The notes beneath the pieces are model-generated. The model was not told the DNA's origin. It did not search any database and saw only the letters and a list, made by a program, of their open reading frames with translations. The position numbers were made by a program, and so were the translations under genes. DNA of 64,000 nt from an uncultured Roseicyclus sp. (lineage in GTDB: Bacteria; Pseudomonadota; Alphaproteobacteria; Rhodobacterales; Rhodobacteraceae). The stretch covers positions 1,460,501-1,524,500 of the forward strand of contig CANLEH010000001.1 in NCBI GenBank assembly GCA_947489665.1, in the 5' to 3' direction. Position 1 is the stretch's first letter. Every line of letters begins with the position of its first letter. Of the stretch, positions 52,622 to 61,429 are shown one piece after another.

Positions 52622-53619
52622 CGCAGCCAGAGCTTCTCACGCTTCAGCGTGTTGCGGATCGCCTGTTCCCGGCGCGGAAGGTTCGCGCGATCAAACAGCG
52701 CCCGGGCCTTTTGGCCTTTCCCTTGGTAAATCATCCGCTTCATCGGGTCATAGTTCTTTAAGACTTTCTTGATCTTGTTGGGGGCCGAGACCTCCTCCAG
52801 CACGTCGACAACCCGCTGCTCCTCCCTTGCATAAAGAAGCGGCAGAACCCGGTAGTGGCAGGTGGTTTGACCGTCCAGCCAGCCTGGCTCCAACGCATCC
52901 CGACCGCCCCCGAAGGCGTGGATCACAAGGGGAAGTGCGACTTGATCGAGCCAGGGGTCGAGGACCTGGCAGACGATTTCCTCCGGTCCGTTGTCGCGGA
53001 TCGTGGTGGCGTATTCGGTGAAGCGTTGCCCGAATTCGTGCGGGCATTTGTAGTAGAAGAACCCAGCGTTGAAGTAGAGGTAGCGGCGCCAGTATTCCTC
53101 GGGTTGGTCCGTATCCAATGAGCTTTCGAAATCCAGCCCAAATTGGTCGTAGAGAGATTTCCAGGTGGCGGTGTAGCCGGGCCCATAAAGCTCGATCTTC
53201 GGCCAGGTGCCTTCCACGCGCAGACTGGCCGAAGGCCTTTCAAAGTCGAAGGGCACTTTGGTGAGATCATCCATCACCAACGTATCGGTATCGAAGAAGA
53301 CGAAAGGCTCACCCTTGGGCAGGGCCTTGAGCGCTTCGATCTTGTTGCCGTAGGGATAGTATTCACCGAAGTGATTGTTCTCGAACGGAATAATCTCAGC
53401 CCCAAGCTCTTCCAGCAGTCCACGGACGGCGTTGTCCCCCATGCGCGGATCCTTGGACCAGCGGTGGTTGGGTTGAGGTTCGGCGACGAATAGACGGCCC
53501 GGAAACTTTGGGTTGGCGGCCCGGAACGACGCGGCGAAAAGGGCTGCTTCGTATTGAAGCCGACCGTTTTGGCCAACGATCATGACGTTGAATTGGGGCG
53601 TCTTTGGCTTTTTCGCCAT
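52618..53619 (-). CDS. Glycosyltransferase-like protein (GT-A fold, DxD motif)
   Basis: A 333-aa protein. An N-terminal sugar-nucleotide-binding region (FNVMIVGQNGRLQYEAALFA) and a DxD motif at residues 110-112 (FVFFDTDTLVMDD) indicate a GT-A fold, possibly GT8-like. A conserved core around YLYFNAGFFYYKCP and a basic C-terminal tail follow. No membrane helix is seen. It may glycosylate a surface polymer, but no other polysaccharide genes are adjacent. Confidence 0.75.
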   Translation of the reverse strand: MAKKPKTPQFNVMIVGQNGRLQYEAALFAASFRAANPKFPGRLFVAEPQPNHRWSKDPRMGDNAVRGLLEELGAEIIPFENNHFGEYYPYGNKIEALKALPKGEPFVFFDTDTLVMDDLTKVPFDFERPSASLRVEGTWPKIELYGPGYTATWKSLYDQFGLDFESSLDTDQPEEYWRRYLYFNAGFFYYKCPHEFGQRFTEYATTIRDNGPEEIVCQVLDPWLDQVALPLVIHAFGGGRDALEPGWLDGQTTCHYRVLPLLYAREEQRVVDVLEEVSAPNKIKKVLKNYDPMKRMIYQGKGQKARALFDRANLPRREQAIRNTLKREKLWLR

Positions 53620-53685
53620 TATGGTGGTCCGCTGCTCATTATTTTTTCCGACTATAGCGGTATCACGGGCAGCGTTCCAATGGGT

Positions 53686-56115
53686 TTACGGGGCCATTGC
53701 GTACGAGACATCCCGCAATCGCTTGCCAGACGGATCAAACGGGGCCTCGTGCAGAATGCGCGCTTCGTGCGGTTGGCCGAGGATAGCCACATGAACCATG
53801 TCGCCCGGATCTGCGGATGCCGTTTTGATATAGGCCAGCGCCAGTGATTGGGACACGCTGTATCCGTAGGCCCCGGATGAGACCTGTCCGATGGGCGTAC
53901 CGTCGGGAAGAAAAACCGGCTCTCCACCGCTGGCATCCGCGGTCTTTGCATCGATCGAAAGCAGGACCATCGTTTCGCGAGGGGCTTTGTCCTTTATCTT
54001 CAACCAACTGTCTTTGTTCAGAAAATTCTTGTCCGTCTTCATCAGGCCGGCCAAACCGCTTTCCTGGGGCCAGTATTCCGGTGAATAGTCCCGACCCCAT
54101 GAGCCGTAGCCTTTCTCAAGCCGCAAGGACATCAGCGCGCGGGAGCCGACTGGCCCTGCGTTGACGGCTTTTCCTGCATCGATCAGCGCGGTGTAGAGCG
54201 CAACCTGATCGCCCTCGGCGCAGTGCAACTCCCATCCCAGATCGCCGGTGAAGGAAACGCGGATGGCCACGCAATCGACGCCCGCAACGGTGATGCGCCG
54301 GGATCGGAAGAAGGGGAAGGCATCGTTGGAAAGGTCCGCATTTGTGAGGCGTTGCAATAGGTTGCGCGCCTGGGGACCAGCGACATTGAAGCCGCAGGTG
54401 GCCTCGGTCAGGCTGTCGAAGGTGGTGCCTTCGGGCAGGGGGATGGCCTTGAAGAAGCGTTGGTGGAAGCGTTCCGCAGCCCCACCGCCAAGGATCCAGA
54501 ACTCGTCGTCCGCGAGGCGAGTAACCGTGAAATCACCCGCCACGCCGCCGCGTTTGCCAATGAGGGGCGTCAGGCAGGAGCGGCCAATTTTGGTTGGCAT
54601 GCGATTGGGGAAAAGCGCGTTCAGCCATTCCTCAGCACCGGCACCTTTCACGCGATATTTGGCGAAGTTCGATATGTCGATGATGCCTGCGTTCTCGCGC
54701 AACATCCGCGCTTCGCGACCCACAACATCCCACCAGGGTTGGCGCGCAAAACCGGCGCTGTCGGGCGTGGTTTCGTCAAAGAACAGCGGATGCTCCCAGC
54801 CATAGTTCAAGCCGAACTTGGCCCCCATCGCGGACTGCATTTCATAGGCCGGACGCATGCGAACCGGGCGCCCTGCTTCACGTTCTTCGCCAGGGAAATG
54901 GATTTTGAAGCGGTGAGCGTATTGGTCTTCGACGCGGGCCTTGGTGAAGGCTTTACCAGCCCAATGGCCATAGCGCGCGAGGTCCCAGCCGAAGAGATCG
55001 AGGGATGGTTCGCCTTCGACCATCCATTCGGCAGCGAGTTTGCCCAGGCCGCCGTTTTGCGAGAAGCCAGGGATGATGCCGTTGCAGCAGAAGTATCCCT
55101 TCAATTCGGGGACTGGGCCGAAAAGCGCGCTTGAGTCGGGCGACCAGATCATCGGGCCGTTGATGACGCGCTTGATGCCCGCCGTGCCGACAACCGGCAC
55201 GCGGTCGATGGCCCGCATCATGTTGTCTTCGATCCGTTCCAGATCATCGGCGAAAAGCTCGTGCCCAAAGCCTTTCGGCGTGCCGTCTTCGGCCCAAAAC
55301 CGCATGTCTTTCTCATAGGCCCCGACGAGCAGGCCTTGCCCCTCCTGGCGCAGGTAATATTCTCCGTCTCGGTCCGCTACAGAGGGCAGCCGGCTCTCCA
55401 TCGCGGCGATCTCGGCGATGGTCTCGGTCACGAAATATTGGTGCTCAGTCGGGATCAGCGGCAGTTCAATCCCCGCCATGGCAGCCACTTCGCGGCCCCA
55501 GAGGCCAGCGGCGTTCACGACCCAAGGCGTGCGGATGTCACCTTTTTCCGTGCGCACGATCCAGTTGCCGTCGGGTTGTTGTTCGGTGCCAGTGACAGGG
55601 CAAAAGCGGATGATTTCCGCCCCCCGCTGCCGCGCCCCAAGGGCGTAGGCGTTGGTCACGCCGGACGGGTCGACGTTGCCGCCATCAGGTTCAAACATGA
55701 TGCAGCGGATGCCGTCATAGTCGACGAGCGGGTGCAGGCGTTCGGCCTCATCCCGGCTGACTTCGTGGAAATTCATGTCGTAGCGGCGCGCCTTGGCCTC
55801 TTGCAGGCGCAGCTGATGTTCGCGGTCCTCGGTTTGGGCAAGATACAAGGACCCGGGCTGAAAGACGCCGCAGGATTGGCCGGTTTCCTCCTCCAACTCC
55901 TTATACAAGTTCATCGTATAGTGCTGGAGCCGCGAGATATTCGTGCTGTCGTGGAGGCCATGGATATTGGCCGCCGCGTGCCAGGTGGAGCCGGACGTCA
56001 GCTCATCGCGTTCCAAAAGGACCACGTCGGTCCAGCCCGCCTTGGCAAGGTGGTAGAGGATCGAGCAGCCGACAACGCCGCCCCCGATGACGACGGCCTG
56101 GGCGTGGGTTTTCAT
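53686..56115 (-). CDS. FAD-dependent oxidoreductase of the dimethylglycine/sarcosine dehydrogenase family
   Basis: An 809-aa two-domain enzyme. The N-terminal FAD domain (1-400) has the dinucleotide motif VVIGGGVVGCSILYHLAKAG and a His46 in TSGSTWHAA that in dimethylglycine dehydrogenase carries covalent FAD. The C-terminal GcvT-like domain (430-809; e.g. VAGDFTVTRLADDEFWILGG) binds tetrahydrofolate and accepts the one-carbon unit. The likely role is demethylation of dimethylglycine, sarcosine or a related methylated amine from glycine betaine. The start at 56115 has GGAG upstream; longer starts lack one. Confidence 0.9.
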   Translation of the reverse strand: MKTHAQAVVIGGGVVGCSILYHLAKAGWTDVVLLERDELTSGSTWHAAANIHGLHDSTNISRLQHYTMNLYKELEEETGQSCGVFQPGSLYLAQTEDREHQLRLQEAKARRYDMNFHEVSRDEAERLHPLVDYDGIRCIMFEPDGGNVDPSGVTNAYALGARQRGAEIIRFCPVTGTEQQPDGNWIVRTEKGDIRTPWVVNAAGLWGREVAAMAGIELPLIPTEHQYFVTETIAEIAAMESRLPSVADRDGEYYLRQEGQGLLVGAYEKDMRFWAEDGTPKGFGHELFADDLERIEDNMMRAIDRVPVVGTAGIKRVINGPMIWSPDSSALFGPVPELKGYFCCNGIIPGFSQNGGLGKLAAEWMVEGEPSLDLFGWDLARYGHWAGKAFTKARVEDQYAHRFKIHFPGEEREAGRPVRMRPAYEMQSAMGAKFGLNYGWEHPLFFDETTPDSAGFARQPWWDVVGREARMLRENAGIIDISNFAKYRVKGAGAEEWLNALFPNRMPTKIGRSCLTPLIGKRGGVAGDFTVTRLADDEFWILGGGAAERFHQRFFKAIPLPEGTTFDSLTEATCGFNVAGPQARNLLQRLTNADLSNDAFPFFRSRRITVAGVDCVAIRVSFTGDLGWELHCAEGDQVALYTALIDAGKAVNAGPVGSRALMSLRLEKGYGSWGRDYSPEYWPQESGLAGLMKTDKNFLNKDSWLKIKDKAPRETMVLLSIDAKTADASGGEPVFLPDGTPIGQVSSGAYGYSVSQSLALAYIKTASADPGDMVHVAILGQPHEARILHEAPFDPSGKRLRDVSYAMAP

Positions 56116-56319
56116 GGGGTATGCTCCGGTCTGCGGTCCATGGAAGGAGGGTGCGCCGGGGCCGCGCGCGATTCTGGTCAGGGGGCGACGTTTGCGGGCA
56201 AAATCGCGCAAGGGGTCGCGTGGCGGGTAATTGTGGTAAGCAGTAACCGGGGGCTTTCGGGACCGTTTCCCTTGGAAGCGACCCTGTCGTTTCTCGCCAG
56301 CATCCTTCGAATGCGGCGG

Positions 56320-56403
56320 TGGTGGGTGACCCTGGAATCGAACCAGGCGTGAGTCGCCTCGAGGGAGTTACAGTCCCCTGCCACACCTTGCGGCCTGTCA
56401 CCC
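56320..56403 (-). tRNA. tRNA-Tyr (GTA anticodon)
   Basis: The minus strand folds into a complete class II tRNA: acceptor GGGTGAC/GTCACCC, short D stem GCC/GGC, anticodon stem GGGGA/TCCCT with loop C-T-GTA-A-C, a long variable arm (GAG/CTC stem) and T arm CCTGG/CCAGG with loop TTCGATT. The discriminator A and CCA are encoded. Anticodon GTA and the long variable arm identify Tyr. Confidence 0.95.
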
Positions 56404-56510
56404 ATTCCGACGCAGTGCGCGAAACGTGGACGCGGGATATCCATGCGCGCGGGAGGGGTCAAGCGGGAATGCGGCTTTGCATAGGCTCCATGCAACGCTA
56501 AGGGTGCGAC

Positions 56511-57290
56511 ATGGCAAAAAAACCGACATGGGTGATCGACAAGGAACGTGGCAAGCGGGCAGCAGCGGCGGAAACGCTATGGCTGTTCGGACTGCACGCG
56601 GTGCGTGACGCGTTGGCGAATCCCAACCGCGAGGTGTTGCGGCTGGTGGTCAGCAAAAACGCCGCCGATAAGCTGGCAGAGGCAATTGGCGCGCGGGGGA
56701 TCACCCCCGAGATGGCCGATCCGCGCAAATTTCCAGTGCCGCTTGATCCGGGCTCGGTCCATCAGGGGGCAGCTGTTGAGGTCAAACCGCTCGATTGGGG
56801 GGATTGGCGCGCCTTGGCGCGGGGCACGGGCGGTCGGTCTGTGGTCGTGATGCTCGACCGGGTCAGCGACCCGCACAATGTGGGCGCCATCCTGCGGTCG
56901 GCTGAGGTGTTCGGGGCGACGGCGGTGCTGGCACCCGCGCGGCATTCGGCGCCAGAGACGGGCGCATTGGCCAAGACGGCCTCCGGCGCGTTGGAGCGGA
57001 TGCCATACGCGCGCATCGGCAATCTTGGTGATGCGATGGAGGCGCTCAAGGCCGATGGATTCTGGATGGTTGGTCTTGCCGAAGAGGGCGCGCAAGATAT
57101 TCACGAGGTCGCGAAGGTCCACGCCGAAGGGCATGTGGCGCTGGTGATGGGCGCAGAAGGGCCGGGTTTGCGGGAACGGACGCGGGAATTGTGTGACGTA
57201 TTGGCAAAAATCCCCTTCGCGCGCGAATTCGGATCGCTCAACGTCTCAAATGCGGCGGCTGTTGCTCTATATGCCCTGACAAAGGGGTAA
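56511..57290 (+). CDS. rlmB: 23S rRNA (guanosine-2'-O)-methyltransferase RlmB
   Basis: A 259-aa SPOUT/TrmH-family methyltransferase. An N-terminal substrate-binding domain (WLFGLHAVRDALANPNREVL) is followed by the knotted SPOUT domain with VVVMLDRVSDPHNVGAILRS, HVALVMGAEGPGLRE and the closing IPFAREFGSLNVSNAAAVALY. It methylates the 2'-O of G2251 (E. coli numbering) in 23S rRNA. Neighbouring tRNA-Tyr is on the other strand. Confidence 0.94.
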   Translation: MAKKPTWVIDKERGKRAAAAETLWLFGLHAVRDALANPNREVLRLVVSKNAADKLAEAIGARGITPEMADPRKFPVPLDPGSVHQGAAVEVKPLDWGDWRALARGTGGRSVVVMLDRVSDPHNVGAILRSAEVFGATAVLAPARHSAPETGALAKTASGALERMPYARIGNLGDAMEALKADGFWMVGLAEEGAQDIHEVAKVHAEGHVALVMGAEGPGLRERTRELCDVLAKIPFAREFGSLNVSNAAAVALYALTKG

Positions 57291-57293
57291 CGG

Positions 57294-57608
57294 ATGCCAC
57301 AAAACACGAAGATCGCGACCTGTTCGTATTGCGGGCGACGTCAGACACTCAATTTCACTGCACGGCAGGGCCATGAGCTCGCCTGCGGCGCGTGCGGTGC
57401 GCCGATCCACGAGATGAAGTGGCTGAAACCGCCGGAGCAGAGGGGTGCGGTAAAACGATCCCCCCAACGGCCTGCGCCCCATGGGTTTGGCCTGCCGGAG
57501 CGGCAGCTGAAGAGCCGCCGCAAGAAAAAGCGCAAACCCAAATGGAAACGGATGATGAAGGACGTGTTTGAAGACGCTTTCGATGTCATCGAAGATATTT
57601 TCGACTGA
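57294..57608 (+). CDS. Small basic zinc-ribbon protein
   Basis: A 104-aa protein with two CxxC pairs (TCSYCGRRQ and LACGACGAP, 18 residues apart) that should hold a zinc ion, then a very basic Lys/Arg stretch (KSRRKKKRKPKWKRM) and an acidic end (DVIEDIFD). It starts 3 bp after rlmB and is probably cotranscribed. The basic tail suggests RNA or DNA binding. No named function. Confidence 0.8.
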   Translation: MPQNTKIATCSYCGRRQTLNFTARQGHELACGACGAPIHEMKWLKPPEQRGAVKRSPQRPAPHGFGLPERQLKSRRKKKRKPKWKRMMKDVFEDAFDVIEDIFD

Positions 57609-57699
57609 CGCATTCTCACGAACGCGCCAGCCTGGGTTCCCTTTTGCGGAAACATGGGCATTTTGCACGGCGAACGACGCCTTCACCGGGAGCCTTCTC

Positions 57700-58161
57700 A
57701 TGCTGACACGCCGCACGACCCTTTCCATGTTGACCGCTTCGACCGCGATCCTTCTGGCGCCGCCTGCGCTGGCGATGGAGCCGCCCGTCTATGCCGAGGG
57801 CGGGATCGCCATCGACGGGGCGGATGCGGTTGCGTTCTTTTCGCTCGCCGAGGACGACGCTCCGGTCATTGGTGTCGCGGATCACGCGTTCGAGTGGAAC
57901 GGGGCCACGTGGCATTTTGCAAATGCCGAAAACCGCGCCCTGTTCGCGGCCGATCCGGAGGCCTATGCGCCTGCCTTTGGCGGCTATTGCGCCTTTGCTG
58001 CGGCGCGTGGCTATGTGGCAAGCACGGTGCCCGAGGCCTGGTCGATTGTCGACGGGCGATTGTTCTTGAACTATTCCCTGCGCATCCGCCGCCGTTGGCT
58101 GCGTGAATTGCCCCAAGCGATTGGGAATGGCGACGCAAATTGGCCGGCAATTCTTGGCTAA
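57700..58161 (+). CDS. Exported YHS-domain protein
   Basis: A 153-aa protein with a signal peptide starting MLTRRTTLSMLTASTAILL. The twin Arg suggests Tat export, though the motif is imperfect. The mature part has the YHS-domain-like pattern IDGADAVAFFSLAEDD, FEWNGATWHFANAENRALFAADP and PAFGGYCAFAAA. YHS-like proteins often bind metals or copper-linked partners. It starts at the ATG at 57700; the frame upstream of this lies over the zinc-ribbon gene end. Followed by a strong terminator. Confidence 0.85.
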   Translation: MLTRRTTLSMLTASTAILLAPPALAMEPPVYAEGGIAIDGADAVAFFSLAEDDAPVIGVADHAFEWNGATWHFANAENRALFAADPEAYAPAFGGYCAFAAARGYVASTVPEAWSIVDGRLFLNYSLRIRRRWLRELPQAIGNGDANWPAILG

Positions 58162-58281
58162 GACAGGCGTGATCACGTTTTTGTAGCGCCTCTTTTCCAA
58201 GGCATTGGGCGACCCCATATCATTAACAGGCGCCGCGGGTCGGAACCCCGCGCGCCCATCACTGTCCCTCGTTCCGAAACT

Positions 58282-58317
58282 GCGCCCGCCGGATCTTCCG
58301 ATGCGGGCGCCTTTTTT
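58282..58317 (+). terminator. Strong rho-independent terminator
   Basis: GCGCCCGC (58282-58289) with an internal CGGA-TCT-TCCG stem pairs with GCGGGCGC (58303-58310) and is followed by CTTTTTTG (58311-58318). It lies 120 bp after the YHS gene and 19 bp before the next start. A second hairpin (CGCGGGT/ACCCCGCG around 58236-58254) precedes it. The 58162-58317 interval could thus be a 3' end or a small RNA. Confidence 0.8.
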
Positions 58318-58335
58318 GTTTGCTATGAGGGGCCT

Positions 58336-58809
58336 ATGACGACGACTCCTTCAGATGATCTGCTCCGCGAGGTCCTCAAGACCTCCAAATCCTTCGCCTG
58401 TGTGGGCGTCTCGCCCAACCCTGTGCGACCGTCGCACTATGTCGCGCGTTACCTGAGGCTGAAGGGGTACGATGTGATCCCTGTCAATCCCGGCCATGCT
58501 GGAAAAACCCTGTTTGGGGCGGAGGTTAGGTCAGATCTGGCTGACATTCCGGAGCCGTTCGATGTGGTCGATATCTTCCGCCGGCCCGAGGCTGTGCCAG
58601 ATATTGTGGACGCCGCCCTGGCGCTGGCGATCCGACCGAAGGTGATCTGGATGCAAATCGGTGTGACTCATGCCGAAGCTGCTGCAAAGGCGGAAGCCGA
58701 GGGTCTGGTTGTGATTCAGAACCGCTGTCCCAAGATCGAGTATCAGCGTTTGTTCGGCGAGTTGAGGATGGGCGGGTTCAACACCGGAATTATTTCGTCC
58801 AAGCTGTAA
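58336..58809 (+). CDS. CoA-binding protein (YccU family)
   Basis: A 157-aa Rossmann-fold protein of the CoA-binding domain family: FACVGVSPNPVRPSHYVARYL, DVIPVNPGHAGKTLFGAEV and KVIWMQIGVTHAEAAAKAEAEG. These proteins resemble the CoA-binding half of succinyl-CoA synthetase but lack ligase parts, and their role is unclear. It starts right after a terminator, so it has its own promoter or relies on readthrough. Confidence 0.9.
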   Translation: MTTTPSDDLLREVLKTSKSFACVGVSPNPVRPSHYVARYLRLKGYDVIPVNPGHAGKTLFGAEVRSDLADIPEPFDVVDIFRRPEAVPDIVDAALALAIRPKVIWMQIGVTHAEAAAKAEAEGLVVIQNRCPKIEYQRLFGELRMGGFNTGIISSKL

Positions 58810-59104
58810 AGGCCGGGCGCTCCCGTGATCACCGCCAGTCGGCTTTGCCGACATGTTGGTGATCTTTGGGCCGCGCGCGCCGTTGCGCCGCAAGCGGCCC
58901 AACGGCGCGGGACGTCGCGCGGAATGTGAGGGTTGTGCGTACGGGGAACGGTTGGATTCCTGCTGAGAGGCCGTTTGCTGGCATCTGTGCCATCAAACAG
59001 GCCAGTTCGAGTGTGGTCTGCGAGTCGGGCGCCGCGTCAAGGACAAGCCGCGCGGCGCGCGGTCGGCTGTGCCGATCCTTGACCCGCCCCCCGAATCGCG
59101 GATG
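58810..59104. repeat. Intergenic region rich in inverted repeats
   Basis: 295 bp between convergent genes with no gene. It holds three hairpins: 58827-58864 (GATCACC/GGTGATC arms with an inner GTCGGC-TTT-GCCGAC), one around 58879-58905 (GCCGTTG/CAACGGC) and 59036-59083 (GTCAAGGA/TCCTTGAC arms with an inner TCGGC-TGT-GCCGA). The first and third share the same inner core but have different outer arms, as in REP-like elements. Confidence 0.6.
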
Positions 59105-59545
59105 TCAGGCGCGAAGATCGGCGCGGACACGCATGAGGATTTCGCCCAGTTTGTTGAGCCCGGTGCCGTCTTGCCCGCCGCCCCAATAGTAATCCATCGG
59201 CGCGTTTTCGACGATGCGGGCGGTGCCGGTACCAAGCAGCAGATCGCGCGCTGCCGCATGGGTGCGAAATTTGCGTGAGACAGCGGCGTACATGAGACCG
59301 TCCTTGACCTCTTCCCAATCAGGGCGAAGAGGGACCGCGCGGGTCATGCCCAGGGCCTTTGCGTCCTTGGGTTTGGAGGCGGAACGGATGCGCTCGCGGT
59401 AATCGGCGTCGTAAAACTTCATGGCCTGGAAGTAATGCTCGACGGTGCGCCAGTAGGTGCCCTCCATCTCCACGCCGAAGGGCGCGAAGTTGGAGAATTC
59501 GGCGTAGGGGTCGGTCTGGGCGTAGAAGTAGATCGTGTCAGCCAC
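59105..59545 (-). CDS. NADAR-family protein (YbiA-like)
   Basis: A 146-aa NADAR protein: FYAQTDPYAEFSNFAPF at the start, WRTVEHYFQAMKF, then KDGLMYAAVSRKF and the end DYYWGGGQDGTGLNKLGEIL with the catalytic Trp-Gly-Gly-Gly-type loop. NADAR enzymes are N-glycosidases acting on riboflavin-pathway intermediates and ADP-ribose-type substrates. It overlaps the end of hisE by 8 bp and is probably translated with the his genes. Confidence 0.92.
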   Translation of the reverse strand: MADTIYFYAQTDPYAEFSNFAPFGVEMEGTYWRTVEHYFQAMKFYDADYRERIRSASKPKDAKALGMTRAVPLRPDWEEVKDGLMYAAVSRKFRTHAAARDLLLGTGTARIVENAPMDYYWGGGQDGTGLNKLGEILMRVRADLRA

Positions 59546-59846
59546 GGCTTGCCTTTTCCGTTAGGCCGGATTGGGCGCTGCGGTGGGTGAGTTCTGCCTC
59601 GATATCCGCAAGGCTCACGTCGCGGGCGGCGCACATGACGAGCAGGTGGTAGAGGGCGTCGGCGGCCTCGGATGTGAGGGCTGCGCGGTCGCCTTTGACG
59701 GCCTCAACGATGGCCTCGATGGCCTCTTCCCCGAACTTTTCGGCGCATTTCTCCGGGCCCTTGGCGAGGAGTTTGGCGGTCCACGAACTGCCGGGGTCCG
59801 CGGATTTGCGGGCTTCGATGGTGGCGGCCAGGTCTTGGATGCTCAT
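59538..59846 (-). CDS. hisE: Phosphoribosyl-ATP pyrophosphatase HisE
   Basis: A 102-aa all-helical pyrophosphatase ([20 protein letters not shown], the EExxE metal site, then [19 protein letters not shown]), the second step of histidine synthesis. It overlaps hisF by 4 bp and the NADAR gene by 8 bp. HisI activity is not encoded nearby in the window. Confidence 0.95.
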   Translation of the reverse strand: MSIQDLAATIEARKSADPGSSWTAKLLAKGPEKCAEKFGEEAIEAIVEAVKGDRAALTSEAADALYHLLVMCAARDVSLADIEAELTHRSAQSGLTEKASRG

Positions 59847-60604
59847 GTCAGCCTCATTGGGATACCGGCGGCGGCCATGTGGGCCTTGGCCTCGCCGATT
59901 GTATAGGTGCCGAAGTGGAAGATTGAGGCGGCGAGCACGGCCGACGCGCCGCCCTCGGTGACACCTTCGACAAGGTGGTCGAGCGTGCCGACGCCTCCGC
60001 TTGCGATGACAGGGACGTTGACCGCATCGCTGACGGCGCGGGTCAGCGGCAGGTTGAAGCCCGCCTTGGTGCCGTCGCGGTCCATCGAGGTCAGCAGGAT
60101 CTCACCGGCACCTTTGGCGGTGACGGTTTTGGCAAATTCCACGGCGTCGATGCCGGTGGGTTTGCGGCCGCCATGGGTGAAGATTTCCCATTTTCCGGGG
60201 GCCACAGTTTTCGCGTCGATGGCGCAGACGATGCATTGGCTGCCGAATTTGTCGGCGGCCCGCGCGATGCAATCGGGATCAGCCACGGCGGCGGAGTTGA
60301 AGGAGACCTTGTCGGCGCCCGCCAGCAGAAGGTTGCGCACGTCATCCACGGTGCGGACACCGCCACCGATGGTCAGCGGCATGAAGCACTGCTCAGCCGT
60401 GCGGGTGGCGAGGTCGTACATGGTGCCACGGTTTTCGTGCGTGGCCTTGATGTCGAGAAAACACAGCTCATCCGCGCCAGCGGCGTCGTAGGCGCGAGCT
60501 TGTTCGACGGGATCGCCCGCGTCGATCAGATCGACGAAATTGACGCCCTTGACGGTACGGCCTTCGGCGACGTCGAGGCAGGGGATGATGCGGGTTTTCA
60601 ACAT
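59843..60604 (-). CDS. hisF: Imidazole glycerol phosphate synthase subunit HisF
   Basis: A 253-aa TIM barrel. Catalytic Asp residues are in [16 protein letters not shown] (D11) and [13 protein letters not shown] (about D130), with the phosphate loops [11 protein letters not shown] and [13 protein letters not shown]. With HisH it makes imidazole glycerol phosphate and AICAR. It is coupled to hisE downstream. Upstream, the usual partner hisA is separated by four unrelated genes. Confidence 0.96.
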   Translation of the reverse strand: MLKTRIIPCLDVAEGRTVKGVNFVDLIDAGDPVEQARAYDAAGADELCFLDIKATHENRGTMYDLATRTAEQCFMPLTIGGGVRTVDDVRNLLLAGADKVSFNSAAVADPDCIARAADKFGSQCIVCAIDAKTVAPGKWEIFTHGGRKPTGIDAVEFAKTVTAKGAGEILLTSMDRDGTKAGFNLPLTRAVSDAVNVPVIASGGVGTLDHLVEGVTEGGASAVLAASIFHFGTYTIGEAKAHMAAAGIPMRLT

Positions 60605-60709
60605 GGGCGGGTTTTAGACCGAGACGGGCGCGCACGAAAGGGTGATTGGCGGGACGCTCCGATCGTGTGGACACTTTGCGCGAGACCAACACAAAATATG
60701 AGGTACACG

Positions 60710-61156
60710 ATGACGCGGATGATGACACTCGCAGGAGCTTTGATCATGGCAGCCAGCCCGGTATTTGCAGAAGACTACGCGCAGCGCAGCAGCGCAGATG
60801 GCGTGGCCATGACGATGGATCGCCTGGTGGCTGCCGTGGAAAACGCAGGCGCGACCGTGTTCGCGCGGGTCAATCACGGCGCGGGGGCCGCGTCCGTTGA
60901 TATGGACCTTGTGGATGCGGAGTTGCTGGTCTTTGGCAATCCGATGTTGGGCACACCGGCCTTGCAAGATGACATTCGCGCTGGCCTGCATTTGCCGTTG
61001 CGCGTGCTTGTGTACGGCGATGGTGAGGGCAGCGTGATCACATGGCAAACGCCTGAGGCCATGTTCGACGATCTCGATATTGCTGACGATGCCGCGCATC
61101 TGGAGCGGATGAACGGCGCATTAGGCAATCTCACGGCGGCGGCCGCAGGAGAGTGA
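60710..61156 (+). CDS. Exported DUF302 protein
   Basis: A 148-aa protein with a signal peptide (MTRMMTLAGALIMAASPVFA). The DUF302 core follows: MTMDRLVAAVENAGATVFARVNHG, then LVFGNPMLGTPALQDD and LPLRVLVYGDGEGSVITW. The function of the family is unknown. I prefer the ATG at 60710 (GAGGT just ahead) to the in-frame ATG at 60698. It is on the strand opposite to the surrounding his genes and is convergent with the small membrane gene. Confidence 0.85.
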   Translation: MTRMMTLAGALIMAASPVFAEDYAQRSSADGVAMTMDRLVAAVENAGATVFARVNHGAGAASVDMDLVDAELLVFGNPMLGTPALQDDIRAGLHLPLRVLVYGDGEGSVITWQTPEAMFDDLDIADDAAHLERMNGALGNLTAAAAGE

Positions 61157-61157
61157 A

Positions 61158-61376
61158 TCAGTCGTCGTCGACTGAGCCGCCAAGCCAACGCACCAGAACC
61201 CACGTCACGCCTGCGATGCAGGTCAGCCCGCCTAGAATGAGAGCGCCTTGAGCGATCACGGCGTTGGCGATGTTACGTCCGATATTGGCATCGCCGGTTC
61301 CGTTGCTGGCCGTCCATGCGATGGCACAGATCAACACACCTGCGGCAAGAGTGATCAGGGGACCTGTGAGTTTCAT
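61158..61376 (-). CDS. Small two-helix membrane protein
   Basis: A 72-aa protein with two hydrophobic helices (residues 5-22, GPLITLAAGVLICAIAW, and 42-65, AQGALILGGLTCIAGVTWVL) and an acidic end. No family recognised. It ends 2 bp from the convergent DUF302 gene and lies 54 bp downstream of the Hint-domain gene on the same strand. Confidence 0.65.
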   Translation of the reverse strand: MKLTGPLITLAAGVLICAIAWTASNGTGDANIGRNIANAVIAQGALILGGLTCIAGVTWVLVRWLGGSVDDD

Positions 61377-61429
61377 GGCTAAGCGTCCTTAAGCGTGTGA
61401 TGCTCACAGCCTAGCAGATCATACCGCTG

